Shown: in pieces, positions 1 to 7,959 of the stretch
Layout of the letters: each line of letters opens with the position of its first letter
Numbering within the stretch: the first letter of the stretch is position 1
Assembly (NCBI GenBank): GCA_934281605.1
Contig: CAKQXD010000001.1
Location: forward strand, 186,001-250,000
Reading direction: 5' to 3'
Source of the DNA: an uncultured Clostridia bacterium
GTDB taxonomy: Bacteria > Bacillota > Clostridia > Peptostreptococcales > Anaerovoracaceae
Length of the DNA: 64,000 nucleotides
Notes under the pieces: model-generated
Told to the model about the DNA's origin: nothing
Databases searched by the model: none
What the model saw: the letters and a program-made list of their open reading frames with translations, nothing else
Position numbers and translations under genes: made by a program

Positions 1-1
1 G

Positions 2-304
2 AAATTTCCTGTGGTAATGAACGAGTTGTACAGTGGATCATTGTCGTGCAACAGTATCAAAACTTGCCGGAGGGAGATCGAAACTATTGAGAAAAAATTT
101 AAAAGACTATCATCCTCTGCGGTTGTATGGAGTTTAGAAAATCTCGATGAGAAACCACCATGGGGAGAGGATATTTCTGGAGATATTACGAATTTGGCAG
201 AATACTTTATTACTTGTGATGGAAAGAATTTATTTGACGTTCTGAAAGCGGCTTTAAAGGAAGCTGAGGTAGAGCAGGTGGATGTGAGAATAGAAAAAGT
301 ATGA
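2..304 (+). CDS. Imm70-like immunity protein, 5' end outside window
   Basis: The reading frame is open to the left edge, and the codons before the first possible start (Lys-Phe-Pro) continue the family pattern, so the true start lies upstream. The visible part contains VVMNELYSG, a middle WSLENLDEKPPWGEDIS segment and the ending YFITCDGKNLFDVL. From memory these resemble the Imm70 family of immunity proteins, which protect cells from polymorphic toxins delivered by their kin. No toxin gene is visible, although one could lie to the left. The gene is followed by a duplicated hairpin module. The family call is by recalled motif similarity only and is moderate; the partial status is clear. Confidence 0.55.
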   Translation, partial: KFPVVMNELYSGSLSCNSIKTCRREIETIEKKFKRLSSSAVVWSLENLDEKPPWGEDISGDITNLAEYFITCDGKNLFDVLKAALKEAEVEQVDVRIEKV

Positions 305-338
305 GTGCGGATGAAATAAAAAGTTTATGAATACGAAA

Positions 339-460
339 GCGGCTTTTTACAAATAAAGATACCTCTCGGAGCGATTCCGAGACATGCACGATGATAAAAG
401 CTGCAGCCTGCTTTTCACAAATAAAATAATAGCTCCCGGAACGATTCCGCAGCTGCGTAG
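339..460 (+). repeat. Two diverged copies of a hairpin/terminator module
   Basis: Two stretches align: about 339-391 and 406-460. Both have a T-rich run, ACAAATAAA, a pyrimidine-rich arm (ACCTCTCGG or AGCTCCCGG), and then GA(G/A)CGATTCCG. Only the second copy keeps a matching right arm and works as a terminator. The arrangement suggests past duplication of gene 3' ends, as seen where immunity genes are shuffled; that origin is inference. Confidence 0.45.
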
Positions 461-494
461 CAGCGAGGACTAAGTGAGGGAGCTATTTTTTTAT
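428..494 (+). terminator. Intrinsic terminator between Imm70-like gene and fabF
   Basis: A perfect 10-bp stem AATAGCTCCC/GGGAGCTATT (428-437 and 478-487) is followed by a long T tract. The 40-nt loop contains a smaller GCTGC/GCAGC hairpin. A-rich sequence before the left arm means it could also serve fabF, which converges from the right. Confidence 0.7.
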
Positions 495-511
495 TTTTTG
501 TAATACAAGGA

Positions 512-1783
512 CTATTTTTCTCCCTCGTACTTCTTTACAATAATACTGGAATTCTGTCCGCCAAAGCCGAGGGCGTTGGACATAGCTGCAGTGATCTGTG
601 TTTTGCGCGGACCTTCCGGGATGAAGTCCAGATCGCAGGCCGGATCCGGCGTGTGGTAGTTGAGCGTTGGCGGCAGGATACCGGTCTCAATGGCCTTGAT
701 GCAGGCGATCACTTCCGTGATGCCGCCGGCTCCCATCAGATGTCCGGTATTGCCCTTGGTGGAGCTTACCGGCGGGATCTTGGATTTCAGATCTTCCGGC
801 ATAGGCTGTTCCTTGTCTTCCCATCCGTACAGCGTTTTGATGGCCATAACTTCTGCAGGATCTCCTACCGGAGTGGAAGTGCCGTGAGTATTGATATAGC
901 CGATATCCTCCGGCTTCATGCCTGCCTTGCGCAGAGCACTTTGCATACACGAGATCGCACCGCTTCCATCTGGACGCGGAGATGTTACATGATATCCGTC
1001 GGTATTGTTTCCGTAGCCGGCAAGGCTGCAGAGGATCTTAGCGCCTCTCTTGCGGGCGTGTTCTTCTGTTTCCAGGATGATAGCACCGCCGCCTTCCCCC
1101 ATGACGAAGCCGTCGCGGTCTGCATCAAACGGTCTGCATGCCGTTAGCGGATCCGGATTCTTGGACAGGGCTTTTGCTTGCGCCAGTGTGGACATGATGA
1201 TCGGGCAGTGAGAGCTTTCGCCGCTGACCACCAGCATCACATCAGCTTCACCGGAGTTGAGCAGCATAGCTGCAATGCAGATAGCGTCGCCGCCGGAAGA
1301 GCAGGCTGTGCTTACGGTAAAGCTAGGTCCGTGGATTCCATAGGAAATAGCGATCTGAGCTGCCCCCAGGTTTCCCAGGATTTTCGGCAGAAAACGCGGG
1401 CTGACCTTTTTCTTGCCGTCCACGCTGTAAGTACGTTCTGTATCTGCGATAATGGATGTTCCACTTAATGCAGTCGCCATAACGATGCCGATCCGGTCGG
1501 CCTCTTCTTCGATTTCGATACCGCTCTGTTCGATGGCTTCCTTGGCAGAAGCGTAGGCGTACTGAATGAACAGGCCTGTTTCCTTGGCCAGTTTGCCTGT
1601 CATGTAGTTTTTCGGATCAAATCCCTTTACTTCTCCTGCGATGGTAATCGGCACGTTTTCGTCCTGGAAGCGGGTGATGCGGTTGATGCCGCATTTCTGA
1701 TCCAGGATACCCTGCCAGTATTCATCAACGCCGATGCCAATAGGCGTCACAGCGCCGAGGCCAGTAATGACTAAATTTTCCAT
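512..1783 (-). CDS. fabF: Beta-ketoacyl-ACP synthase II
   Basis: This is a 423-residue condensing enzyme that adds two carbons from malonyl-ACP to acyl-ACP in type II fatty acid synthesis. The catalytic Cys is C161 in STACSSGG, and the two active-site His are H300 (HGTSTPVGD) and H348 (GHLMGAGG), with K343 nearby, so the full Cys-His-His set is present. Length is typical. The start has an AAGGAGGGG Shine-Dalgarno about ten bases upstream. It stands alone here rather than inside a fab operon, so it may be a second copy or a separately controlled FabF; the window cannot distinguish these. Confidence 0.95.
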   Translation of the reverse strand: MENLVITGLGAVTPIGIGVDEYWQGILDQKCGINRITRFQDENVPITIAGEVKGFDPKNYMTGKLAKETGLFIQYAYASAKEAIEQSGIEIEEEADRIGIVMATALSGTSIIADTERTYSVDGKKKVSPRFLPKILGNLGAAQIAISYGIHGPSFTVSTACSSGGDAICIAAMLLNSGEADVMLVVSGESSHCPIIMSTLAQAKALSKNPDPLTACRPFDADRDGFVMGEGGGAIILETEEHARKRGAKILCSLAGYGNNTDGYHVTSPRPDGSGAISCMQSALRKAGMKPEDIGYINTHGTSTPVGDPAEVMAIKTLYGWEDKEQPMPEDLKSKIPPVSSTKGNTGHLMGAGGITEVIACIKAIETGILPPTLNYHTPDPACDLDFIPEGPRKTQITAAMSNALGFGGQNSSIIVKKYEGEK

Positions 1784-1946
1784 CGTGTGTAAATTCCCCT
1801 CCTTGTATTGCTAGTAGCACCAAAGTATGATGCTAATTTTCTTCAAACTTATGCTATTTTATCATAGAAATTGCCAAAAGTCATCCTTTGTGTGGAAACT
1901 TTGTGGTATACTGGGATATAAAAGAACATAACAGGAGGGGCATACG

Positions 1947-2270
1947 ATGAAAAAAGAAAAGATTGACAGGATCAATCATCTGGCACGAAAATCAAAACAG
2001 GAAGGTCTGACCGAGGCAGAAAAAGAAGAACAGGCAGTTCTTCGTAAAGAATATATCGAAAATTTCAGGGAGCAGTTTAAGGGACATTTGAAGCGTGTGA
2101 AGTTCGTGGAAGATCTGTCGGAAGAAGAACTGGTAAAGATCCAGAAAGAAAACGAAGAGATCCGCAGAGCCAACGAAAAGGCTCAGCGGGAAAGCGAACA
2201 TCTGGAACAGTCCAGCGAACAGCTTGAAGAAAAAGCAGAAAAAATCTACGATAAAAACAGACAAAACTAG
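1947..2270 (+). CDS. DUF896 (YnzC-like) protein with coiled-coil tail
   Basis: The first 75 or so residues match the small DUF896/YnzC family of Firmicutes: the KIDRINHLARKSKQEGLTEAE helix region followed by LRKEYIENFREQFKGHLKRVKF. The function of the family is not established. This copy is 107 residues, longer than the usual 75-80, because it carries a Glu/Lys/Gln-rich C-terminal extension likely to form a coiled coil. A strong AGGAGGGG site lies just upstream of the ATG and a terminator follows at once, so it appears to be a single-gene unit. It is transcribed divergently from fabF; the shared 160-bp gap probably holds both promoters. Confidence 0.8.
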   Translation: MKKEKIDRINHLARKSKQEGLTEAEKEEQAVLRKEYIENFREQFKGHLKRVKFVEDLSEEELVKIQKENEEIRRANEKAQRESEHLEQSSEQLEEKAEKIYDKNRQN

Positions 2271-2283
2271 AATGAATCTGACG

Positions 2284-2311
2284 GCGGGAAACAGCAGGTT
2301 TCCCGCTTTTT
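2284..2311 (+). terminator. Intrinsic terminator after DUF896 gene
   Basis: A perfect 9-bp stem GCGGGAAAC/GTTTCCCGC with a 5-nt loop is followed by TTTTT. Confidence 0.9.
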
Positions 2312-2385
2312 GCATGATAGGATAGAAGGGCACAGGCAGATAGCGGACAAGCCGCACAGGGGAATCTGTCGGAAAGGGGCCCTTT

Positions 2386-2841
2386 ATGGGAAGTGGAAAG
2401 AGATGGCTTAGGGTAATTTGCGCATGCGCGATGCTTTGCGTCTTTGCAACGCTTTTGGCGGCAGCGGCGGAGAACCCGGAAACGCGTACAGTGGAGTCTC
2501 TGTTAAAGAGCAGAGTGACGATCTTAAACAGCATGCTGACGGGAAATATCACCTGCGACGAAGGACGGGAGCAGCTGAAAAAAGTGGAGGCAGATGCACT
2601 TTACACAAAGGATATGGAGAGCCTTTGCACCTACGACGCTTCCGATTATGATGCCATCGAGAAAATGGAAGTGCTGTCGCTGGAGCGAAAGGGGAAGGTC
2701 TGCGATATTCTCCATTATGAGGCGAAGATCCGGTGGAACTGCATAGGCTACGACGGTGCTTATGTGGATTCGGCTACCTATCAGATCGGGGTTTCCTGCA
2801 AAGACGACGAATACCGTCTGATTTTCATAGAAATTCTATGA
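2386..2841 (+). CDS. Secreted protein of unknown function
   Basis: A 151-residue protein with a clear export signal: positive residues (KRWLR), a hydrophobic stretch at about 9-26 and an Ala-rich AAAA cleavage region near residue 28. There is no lipobox. The mature part has no family I recognise; it is mixed-charge, with Cys near 39, 62 and later positions, and ends in beta-like segments (YQIGVSC, YRLIFIEIL). The start is supported by GAAAGGGG six bases upstream. It lies between two terminator/promoter boundaries and looks monocistronic. A domain similar to small periplasmic NTF2-like folds is possible but not shown. Confidence 0.6.
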   Translation: MGSGKRWLRVICACAMLCVFATLLAAAAENPETRTVESLLKSRVTILNSMLTGNITCDEGREQLKKVEADALYTKDMESLCTYDASDYDAIEKMEVLSLERKGKVCDILHYEAKIRWNCIGYDGAYVDSATYQIGVSCKDDEYRLIFIEIL

Positions 2842-2879
2842 GTTTTCTATGAATTTCGAAGATTTGTTTTTAAAACGAC

Positions 2880-2906
2880 TTGCAAACTTCATTAAATTGG
2901 TATAAT
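2880..2906 (+). promoter_or_regulatory. Promoter of the iscS-iscU-mnmA operon
   Basis: TTGCAA and TATAAT are separated by 15 bp, with a TGG just before the -10. The downstream leader has no IscR-like operator I can recognise. Confidence 0.6.
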
Positions 2907-2981
2907 ATAAAGCGTGGAAAGTTACATAAAGCAAACTCAAATAAAAAATAATAGAAATACAAGACAAAAGGAGATGCGGTT

Positions 2982-4151
2982 ATGAGACAGGTTTATTTAG
3001 ACTATTCAGCAACGACGCCTGTTAAGGAAGAAGTATGGAAAGCGATGCTTCCATATTATACTGATTTTTACGGCAATCCGTCCAGTCTTTACAGTGTAGG
3101 ACTTGAGGCGAAAGCCGGTGTGGATAAAGCGCGGAAGCAGGTAGCGGACCTGATCAACGCGGAAGAGCGAGAAATCACTTTTACTTCCTGCGGGACAGAA
3201 GCTGACAACTGGGTCCTGGAAGGCGTTGCAGACAAGCTCAAAGAAAAGGGCAGACATATCATTACAAGCAAGATCGAGCATCACGCGATTCTCCACACTT
3301 GCGAATATCTGGAAAAGCACGGATTTGAAGTGACTTATCTGGATGTGGACAGCGAAGGCTTCGTGAAGCCGGAGATGCTGGAGGCAGCCATCCGCGAGGA
3401 TACCATCCTCATCAGCATTATGATGGTAAACAACGAAATCGGAACGGTTGAGCCGATCAAGGAACTGGCTGCCGTTGCGAAGAAACATAAGATTTATTTC
3501 CATACAGATGCGGTGCAGGGTCTGGGTAACGTGCCGATCGATGTGAAAGATCTGGGCATCGACTTCATGTCCATGTCGGGACACAAGATCTATGGACCGA
3601 AGGGCGTAGGCGCTCTCTATACGAGAAAAGGCATCAAGATTCCGAATTTCATGCACGGCGGTGCACAGGAATCTAAACGCAGAGCCGGTACAGAAAACGT
3701 CGGCGGTATCGTAGGATTCGGCAAGGCGGCAGAACTGGCTAAAACAAACCTGGAACACCATCGCGCACACTGCAGCGAGCTGCGTGACTATCTGAGAAAA
3801 GAAATCGAAGAAAAGATCAGCGGCATTCAGGTCAACGGACCGAGAGAACATCGCCATCCGGGCAACCTGAACGTATGCTTTGACTATATCGAAGGAGAGT
3901 CGATCCTGCTGATGCTGGATGGGTTCGGAATAGCGGTTTCCACAGGATCCGCCTGCTCTTCGAAATCTCTGGTACCGTCTCACGTACTGGATGCGATCGG
4001 AGTTTCTGTCACTAAGATGAACGGCGCAGTGCGGTTCACGGTAGGGGACTTCACAACAAAAGAAGATATTGACTATACAGTAGATGCTTTGAAAACAGTC
4101 GTAGAAAAACTGAGAGAATGGTCTCCGGTAACGGGACAGGAAGGATGGTAG
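2982..4151 (+). CDS. iscS: Cysteine desulfurase
   Basis: A PLP-dependent enzyme that takes sulfur from L-cysteine and holds it as a persulfide for Fe-S cluster and tRNA thiolation. The 389-residue protein shows the expected features: LDYSATTP at the N-terminus, HTDAVQ, the PLP lysine K202 in SGHKIYGPKG and the persulfide cysteine C325 in STGSACSS. It is the first gene of an operon; iscU begins four bases after its stop and mnmA overlaps iscU. That order is common in clostridia and says its sulfur goes both to a cluster scaffold and to MnmA. It could equally be called NifS-like because the two subfamilies are hard to separate. Confidence 0.93.
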   Translation: MRQVYLDYSATTPVKEEVWKAMLPYYTDFYGNPSSLYSVGLEAKAGVDKARKQVADLINAEEREITFTSCGTEADNWVLEGVADKLKEKGRHIITSKIEHHAILHTCEYLEKHGFEVTYLDVDSEGFVKPEMLEAAIREDTILISIMMVNNEIGTVEPIKELAAVAKKHKIYFHTDAVQGLGNVPIDVKDLGIDFMSMSGHKIYGPKGVGALYTRKGIKIPNFMHGGAQESKRRAGTENVGGIVGFGKAAELAKTNLEHHRAHCSELRDYLRKEIEEKISGIQVNGPREHRHPGNLNVCFDYIEGESILLMLDGFGIAVSTGSACSSKSLVPSHVLDAIGVSVTKMNGAVRFTVGDFTTKEDIDYTVDALKTVVEKLREWSPVTGQEGW

Positions 4152-4155
4152 AAAC

Positions 4156-4614
4156 ATGGCACTGTATAATGATAAAGTAATGGAATATTTTATGAACCCG
4201 CACAATGTGGGCGAAATTGAAAACCCGGATGGCAAGGGCACTTACGGAAGCCCGGTCTGCGGAGATATGATGCAGATCACCATCAGCGTGGATGATAATG
4301 ATGTGATCACAGATGCGAAGTTCAAGACGTTCGGATGCGGCAGCGCGATCGCTTCTTCCAGCATGGCGACTGACATGATCATCGGTATGAAGGTGGAAGA
4401 CGCACTGGAGCTTTCCAACCAGAAGATCATCGATGAGCTGGGCGGACTTCCTGCTGTCAAGATTCACTGCTCTGTTCTGGCAGAGCATGCCATCAAGGCT
4501 GCGATCTATGATTATGCGCAGAAGAACGGTAAGACTTACAAGGGTCTGGAAGGCTTCGATCCAAACGAAGAGGAAGATCACCATCACGATATGGAAGACG
4601 AAGATGAAGAATAA
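4156..4614 (+). CDS. iscU: Fe-S cluster scaffold protein IscU/NifU-like
   Basis: A 152-residue scaffold on which [2Fe-2S] and [4Fe-4S] clusters are built from sulfur delivered by the adjacent desulfurase. The three conserved ligands are C35 (GSPVCGD), C61 (FGCGSA) and C105 (KIHCSVLAE), with the stabilising Asp D37. It has an acidic and His-rich tail (EEEDHHHDMEDEDEE) beyond the normal core, which may bind metal; that role is inference. It starts four bases after iscS and its last codons overlap the start of mnmA, so the three are translated from one message. Confidence 0.92.
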   Translation: MALYNDKVMEYFMNPHNVGEIENPDGKGTYGSPVCGDMMQITISVDDNDVITDAKFKTFGCGSAIASSSMATDMIIGMKVEDALELSNQKIIDELGGLPAVKIHCSVLAEHAIKAAIYDYAQKNGKTYKGLEGFDPNEEEDHHHDMEDEDEE

Positions 4615-5746
4615 AAAAGTTGTGTTAGGATTAAGCGGCGGAGTGGACAGCACTACCGCTGCTTTGTTATTACAGGAAAAAGGCTACGAAGTCATCGGAT
4701 TGTATTTCGACGCCATGGGCAAGGGCAGAGAGGACGCAGGCGCAGTGCGGGCGGAGACTGCGGCACAGCAGCTAGGCATCAGGTTCCTGTACCGGGACGT
4801 CAGCAATATTTTTCGGGAGAAGGTCATCGGGAATTTTTGCAGTGAATACATCTGCGGAAGAACGCCGAATCCGTGCATCGTCTGTAATCCTAATGTAAAG
4901 TTCAAAGCGCTGCTGGCGGCGGCGGACGAAGAAGGAGCTGACTGGATCGCGACGGGGCATTATGCAGGCACGTACCGGGATCCGGAGAGTGAGGAGTGGT
5001 TTATTCAGCGTGCAAAGAGCGAGGCGCGGGATCAGTCCTATATGCTCTATCGTCTGGGAAAAGACGTGATTTCGCGGCTGATCCTGCCTCTTAATGATGC
5101 GGAGGACAAGGAGGCTGTGAGGGAGATCGCACGGAAGAAAGCCCTGAAAAATGCTGAAGATAAGGACAGTCAGGAAATCTGCTTTATCGAAGACGGCGAT
5201 GACTACAAGGCCTTTCTCAAGCGTAATGGCTACGACCTGCCGAAGGGCGATTTTGTGGATGCAGACGGCAATATCCTGGGAGAGCACCAGGGAATTTTGA
5301 ACTACACGATAGGGCAGCGCAAGGGCCTTGGAATCGCCCTGGGAAAACCTGTGTTTGTCACAGGAATCGACAGTGAAAAGAACCAGGTGGTGCTGGGAGA
5401 TAACCGGGATCTCTTCAAAAAAGAAGTGGTTTCCGACGGCAATATTTTGCTGGGGATCGATTTTTCAAGGCTGGCGCAGCAGGCGCGTGAAGCGCGCCAG
5501 GCGGACTGCGGGGAAGATGGTGAAAGCGGCGAGGCTCGGTCTCTGGGAATTATAGGGTTCGATGATCTGTCGGGAATCACGGCTAAGATCCGTTATGCTG
5601 CAAAGCCCGCGGCGGCGGCTTTAAAGCTGCTTCCGGACGGGAAGATCCTGACGACCTTCGAGGAACCGCAGCGTGCACCGACTCCGGGCCAGTCCATCGT
5701 ATTCTACCGGGACGATTTGGTGCTGGGTGGCGGATTTATTGTATAG
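4604..5746 (+). CDS. mnmA: tRNA-specific 2-thiouridylase
   Basis: This enzyme activates U34 of Lys/Glu/Gln tRNAs with ATP and adds sulfur received from IscS. The 380-residue protein has the PP-loop GLSGGVDS (residues 9-16), the first catalytic cysteine C94 in NPCIVCN, GHYA at 119-122, and the second cysteine C193 in DSQEICFI. The start chosen is the ATG that overlaps the last 11 bases of iscU; longer upstream extension in the same frame is only antisense-like sequence inside iscU. A charged insert of about 30 residues (near 290-320) breaks the C-terminal beta-barrel and is unusual for the family. Confidence 0.92.
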   Translation: MKNKKVVLGLSGGVDSTTAALLLQEKGYEVIGLYFDAMGKGREDAGAVRAETAAQQLGIRFLYRDVSNIFREKVIGNFCSEYICGRTPNPCIVCNPNVKFKALLAAADEEGADWIATGHYAGTYRDPESEEWFIQRAKSEARDQSYMLYRLGKDVISRLILPLNDAEDKEAVREIARKKALKNAEDKDSQEICFIEDGDDYKAFLKRNGYDLPKGDFVDADGNILGEHQGILNYTIGQRKGLGIALGKPVFVTGIDSEKNQVVLGDNRDLFKKEVVSDGNILLGIDFSRLAQQAREARQADCGEDGESGEARSLGIIGFDDLSGITAKIRYAAKPAAAALKLLPDGKILTTFEEPQRAPTPGQSIVFYRDDLVLGGGFIV

Positions 5747-5760
5747 GAGTAGAAAAGCAC

Positions 5761-5789
5761 TTGCGATTTTTTAAAGAGAGAGTTATAAT
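5761..5789 (+). promoter_or_regulatory. Promoter for antisense RNA of type I toxin locus
   Basis: TTGCGA (5761-5766) and TATAAT (5784-5789) with a 17-bp spacer. The predicted start point is near 5796. No protein-coding frame follows before the terminator. Confidence 0.8.
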
Positions 5790-5795
5790 CTAAAA

Positions 5796-5896
5796 AAGAA
5801 TAATACTGCCGGAACGCTTTTCAATCGGAAAGCAGACGGTCAGTTCATATCATCAGTTGAAAGTAACCGTGAGATGAAAGTGGCGGTTACTTTTTT
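5796..5896 (+). ncRNA. Putative antisense RNA antitoxin
   Basis: The promoter at 5761-5789 would make an RNA of about 100 nt that ends at the hairpin AAAGTAACCG/CGGTTACTTT (5860-5869 and 5884-5893) plus T tract. Its 3' end runs across the stop codon of the small membrane peptide on the opposite strand, giving direct base pairing with that mRNA. Its 5' end folds into a stem built from TACTGCCGGAAC (5804-5815) and CGGTCAGTTC (5837-5846), enclosing a GCTTT/AAAGC mini-hairpin. The same two motifs begin the opposing RNA. Layout matches known type I antitoxins; expression is not shown. Confidence 0.65.
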
Positions 5897-6083
5897 GTTT
5901 CATTGATGTATGCAATCAGGATCATTACGATGATCGAAAGTATGGATAATACAATAGAAAGCATTTCAAAGTCACTCATTAAGTATCCCCTCCTTTTTAA
6001 GATTTCCCCTAAGGGATTTCTATGAAAACAGAGGGTTCAGTCCCTCTGGAGGGAACTGACCGCCTACCGTTGTTCCGGCAGTA
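5804..6083. repeat. Inverted leader repeat flanking the toxin locus
   Basis: TACTGCCGGAAC...CGGTCAGTTC (5804-5815, 5837-5846) recurs in inverted orientation at 6072-6083 and 6053-6062. As the two RNAs run towards each other, both start with the same motif pair. The arms ACTGCCG and CGGTCAGT are complementary, so each RNA can fold on itself or pair with the other. Confidence 0.8.
5887..5979 (-). CDS. Small membrane peptide, holin-like type I toxin candidate
   Basis: A 30-residue peptide: a short acidic start (MSDFEML), one hydrophobic helix of about 17 residues rich in Ile/Leu/Val, and a polar positive end (NETKK). It resembles the putative holin-like toxin peptides of Firmicutes, which damage the membrane when overproduced. 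It has a strong AAGGAGGGG site seven bases before the ATG and its own promoter at 6090-6118. Upstream in the leader, TTCCCTCC (6045-6052) can pair with GGAGGG of the ribosome site and could hold the mRNA closed. The 3' end overlaps the antisense RNA. Toxicity is inference. Confidence 0.65.
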   Translation of the reverse strand: MSDFEMLSIVLSILSIIVMILIAYINETKK

Positions 6084-6089
6084 TGCTAT

Positions 6090-6118
6090 ATTATACCATG
6101 TAAAAATATACAAAACAA
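6090..6118 (-). promoter_or_regulatory. Promoter of the small toxin mRNA
   Basis: On the minus strand TTGTTT and TATAAT are separated by 17 bp. Predicted start near 6083, giving a leader of about 100 nt before the toxin ATG. Confidence 0.75.
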
Positions 6119-6133
6119 GAAAAAAATGTAATG

Positions 6134-6919
6134 CTATTTCAAATACGGTTTCAAATTCTCAAATACGATTTTGTAGCCGTTGGGGTACATGTGGACGCCT
6201 TCTACGGTGAATTCCGGTTTTAATACGCCGGAGCTGTTTACTAGGCCGTCGTTGACGTCGATATAGTGACAGCCGTACTGTTCCGCCAGCTGTGCGACTT
6301 TCGCATTGGCCTGGCGGACTTTTTCGTTGGTGCGGGTCTTGAATTTTTCTTTGAGGAATGGATCCTTCATCATGGAGATGACCCGGGTGTTGATGGGGTA
6401 GTAGGCCATCAGATAGATTTCCGTCTCCGGCAGCTTTTCACGGCAGATCTGCAGGATCTTTTCGTAGTTTTCCAGCAGGTGAGGCATCCAGAACGGCTCA
6501 TCGTCAGCGCCGGACGGCATGCTGGCGCTGGCACCGGATTTACCGTTGGAAGAGGTCTTTGCAGCGTCTGTATCGGGAGTGCCGTTCATATCGTTGGTGC
6601 CGATGTTGATGAAGAGCTTGGAGGGCTCCAGATCCAGCAGCATGGTGTTGATATCACGCAGAAATTCATCGGTGGTGTAGCCGCCGATGCCCCGGTTATA
6701 GACGAGAAGACCGTCCTTAGCCAAGTCGTTTTCGGCGTAGAGCTCAGCCACCGGGAAATGCTCCATCAGAGAGGAGCCGGTAAAGAGGATCTGGCCTTTT
6801 TTTATGTACTGGTTGAGGTATTGGAAGTTCTTTAATTTTCGGGCTTTTTCGGCCTGGAAGTCGGCTTCCATGGCCTCATGGAGCAGGGCGTTCACTTCTG
6901 GTGTGTAGTTGGTTGTCAT
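6134..6919 (-). CDS. SGNH/GDSL-family esterase
   Basis: A 261-residue hydrolase of the SGNH superfamily, which cleaves esters such as acetyl groups on sugars or lipids. Block I is the nucleophile motif FTGSSLMEHFP, block II is RGIGGYTTDEFL, block III is NIGTNDMNG, and block V ends in GVHMYPNGY with the catalytic His. There is no signal peptide, so it is probably cytoplasmic. A low-complexity insert of about 20 residues (TSSNGKSGASASMPSG) lies in the middle. It starts 20 bases after the aldo/keto reductase gene and has AAGGAG upstream, so the two are likely cotranscribed. Substrate unknown. Confidence 0.85.
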   Translation of the reverse strand: MTTNYTPEVNALLHEAMEADFQAEKARKLKNFQYLNQYIKKGQILFTGSSLMEHFPVAELYAENDLAKDGLLVYNRGIGGYTTDEFLRDINTMLLDLEPSKLFINIGTNDMNGTPDTDAAKTSSNGKSGASASMPSGADDEPFWMPHLLENYEKILQICREKLPETEIYLMAYYPINTRVISMMKDPFLKEKFKTRTNEKVRQANAKVAQLAEQYGCHYIDVNDGLVNSSGVLKPEFTVEGVHMYPNGYKIVFENLKPYLK

Positions 6920-6939
6920 AGCATAAACTCCTTCTTGAT

Positions 6940-7914
6940 TTAGAACAGAATAATGGCGCGGACCGGGCAGACCGGCGCGCAGTAGCCGCAGGTGAGGCAG
7001 ACCTCGTCGTCCACTGCGGCCAGGCCGTATTCGTTCCAGTGGATGGCCTTGTTAGGACAGCGCTGGACGCAGGCGCCGCAGCCTTCGCAGTCTCCGGCGT
7101 CGATGTGGATCCGCTTGTGGCTGATATCGGGAACGTAATCCCTCGGCAGCGTGCCGTCCGCATAGGCGATCAGCCGGTCCACTTCTTCTTTTTTGCCGAT
7201 GCCCACCATGGTGGAGTCCACGCCGGGAAGACGAGTGACGTAGTCCAGAGCCTTTACATAATCGGCCGTCAGATTGCCGCCGCCGAAAGCCTTCATGGCG
7301 AATACACCTTTCCCAGCATCGTGGCAGGCCTGAATGGCAGCCTCCATCTCCTGGCAGGTGCCGGGACCGTCGCCGTTGCGGATGCCCAGGCTGGCGAAGT
7401 TGATCAGGGGGAAGACCACATCGCATTCCGGGATCTGAGCCATCCGGGCAGTAACGTCCACGTGATGGGTGGACACGCCTATGACGCGGATCACTCCCTT
7501 TGCCTTATAATCCTGAAGGCACTGCCAGGCTCTGGCGCGCATGTCCCAGTCGGGATCCTGCCGGACCTCGTGAAGGAGGAAGATGTCGATGACATCCAGC
7601 TCCATTTCCCTCAGAGCCTCCTCGATGGCGTCCTCCATTTCTTCGTAGGTGGAGCCCAGACATTTGGTGCAGATCACCGGAAAATCGGGGTTTTCCGGCG
7701 ACCTGTCCATGCCTTTGAGCGCTTCGCGAAGATAGGGATAAGTCTCGTAATACTGGGCGGTGTCGAAGAAATTGATGCCCTGGTCGATGGCGTAGCGGAT
7801 CAGCTCTGCGCCTTCTTCCAGGGGAAGATCCATCTGAGAGCCGCCCATGGTAAGCACCCCGAATGCCACCGGGGTCACATATAAATCTGTTGTTCCAAGT
7901 CGCTGTTTTTTCAT
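6940..7914 (-). CDS. Aldo/keto reductase with C-terminal 2x[4Fe-4S] ferredoxin domain
   Basis: Residues 1-265 form an aldo/keto reductase barrel: D51 and Tyr in FFDTAQYYE, the catalytic Lys in VICTKCLG and His in FLLHEV. The last 60 residues add two ferredoxin motifs, CEGCGACVQRCP and CLTCGYCAPVCP, for two [4Fe-4S] clusters. Proteins with this fusion are common in anaerobes and presumably exchange electrons with ferredoxin instead of relying only on NADPH; the substrate is unknown. It is the middle gene of a likely three-gene minus-strand unit (ferritin-like, this gene, SGNH esterase) with gaps of 45 and 20 bases. Confidence 0.9.
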   Translation of the reverse strand: MKKQRLGTTDLYVTPVAFGVLTMGGSQMDLPLEEGAELIRYAIDQGINFFDTAQYYETYPYLREALKGMDRSPENPDFPVICTKCLGSTYEEMEDAIEEALREMELDVIDIFLLHEVRQDPDWDMRARAWQCLQDYKAKGVIRVIGVSTHHVDVTARMAQIPECDVVFPLINFASLGIRNGDGPGTCQEMEAAIQACHDAGKGVFAMKAFGGGNLTADYVKALDYVTRLPGVDSTMVGIGKKEEVDRLIAYADGTLPRDYVPDISHKRIHIDAGDCEGCGACVQRCPNKAIHWNEYGLAAVDDEVCLTCGYCAPVCPVRAIILF

Positions 7915-7959
7915 TTTCTGCTCCGTATTCTGTGATGATTCAAATAGTATTATAGCACG

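Noticed and set aside
3006..4241. Long open frame on the minus strand opposite iscS
   Set aside because: It lies wholly antisense to a gene with complete catalytic motifs, has no family features and is low-complexity in His/Arg/Cys, as shadow frames are.
5747..6133. Plain gap after mnmA
   Set aside because: Two opposing consensus promoters, a peptide with a strong ribosome site and a shared terminator argue for a real toxin-antitoxin locus.
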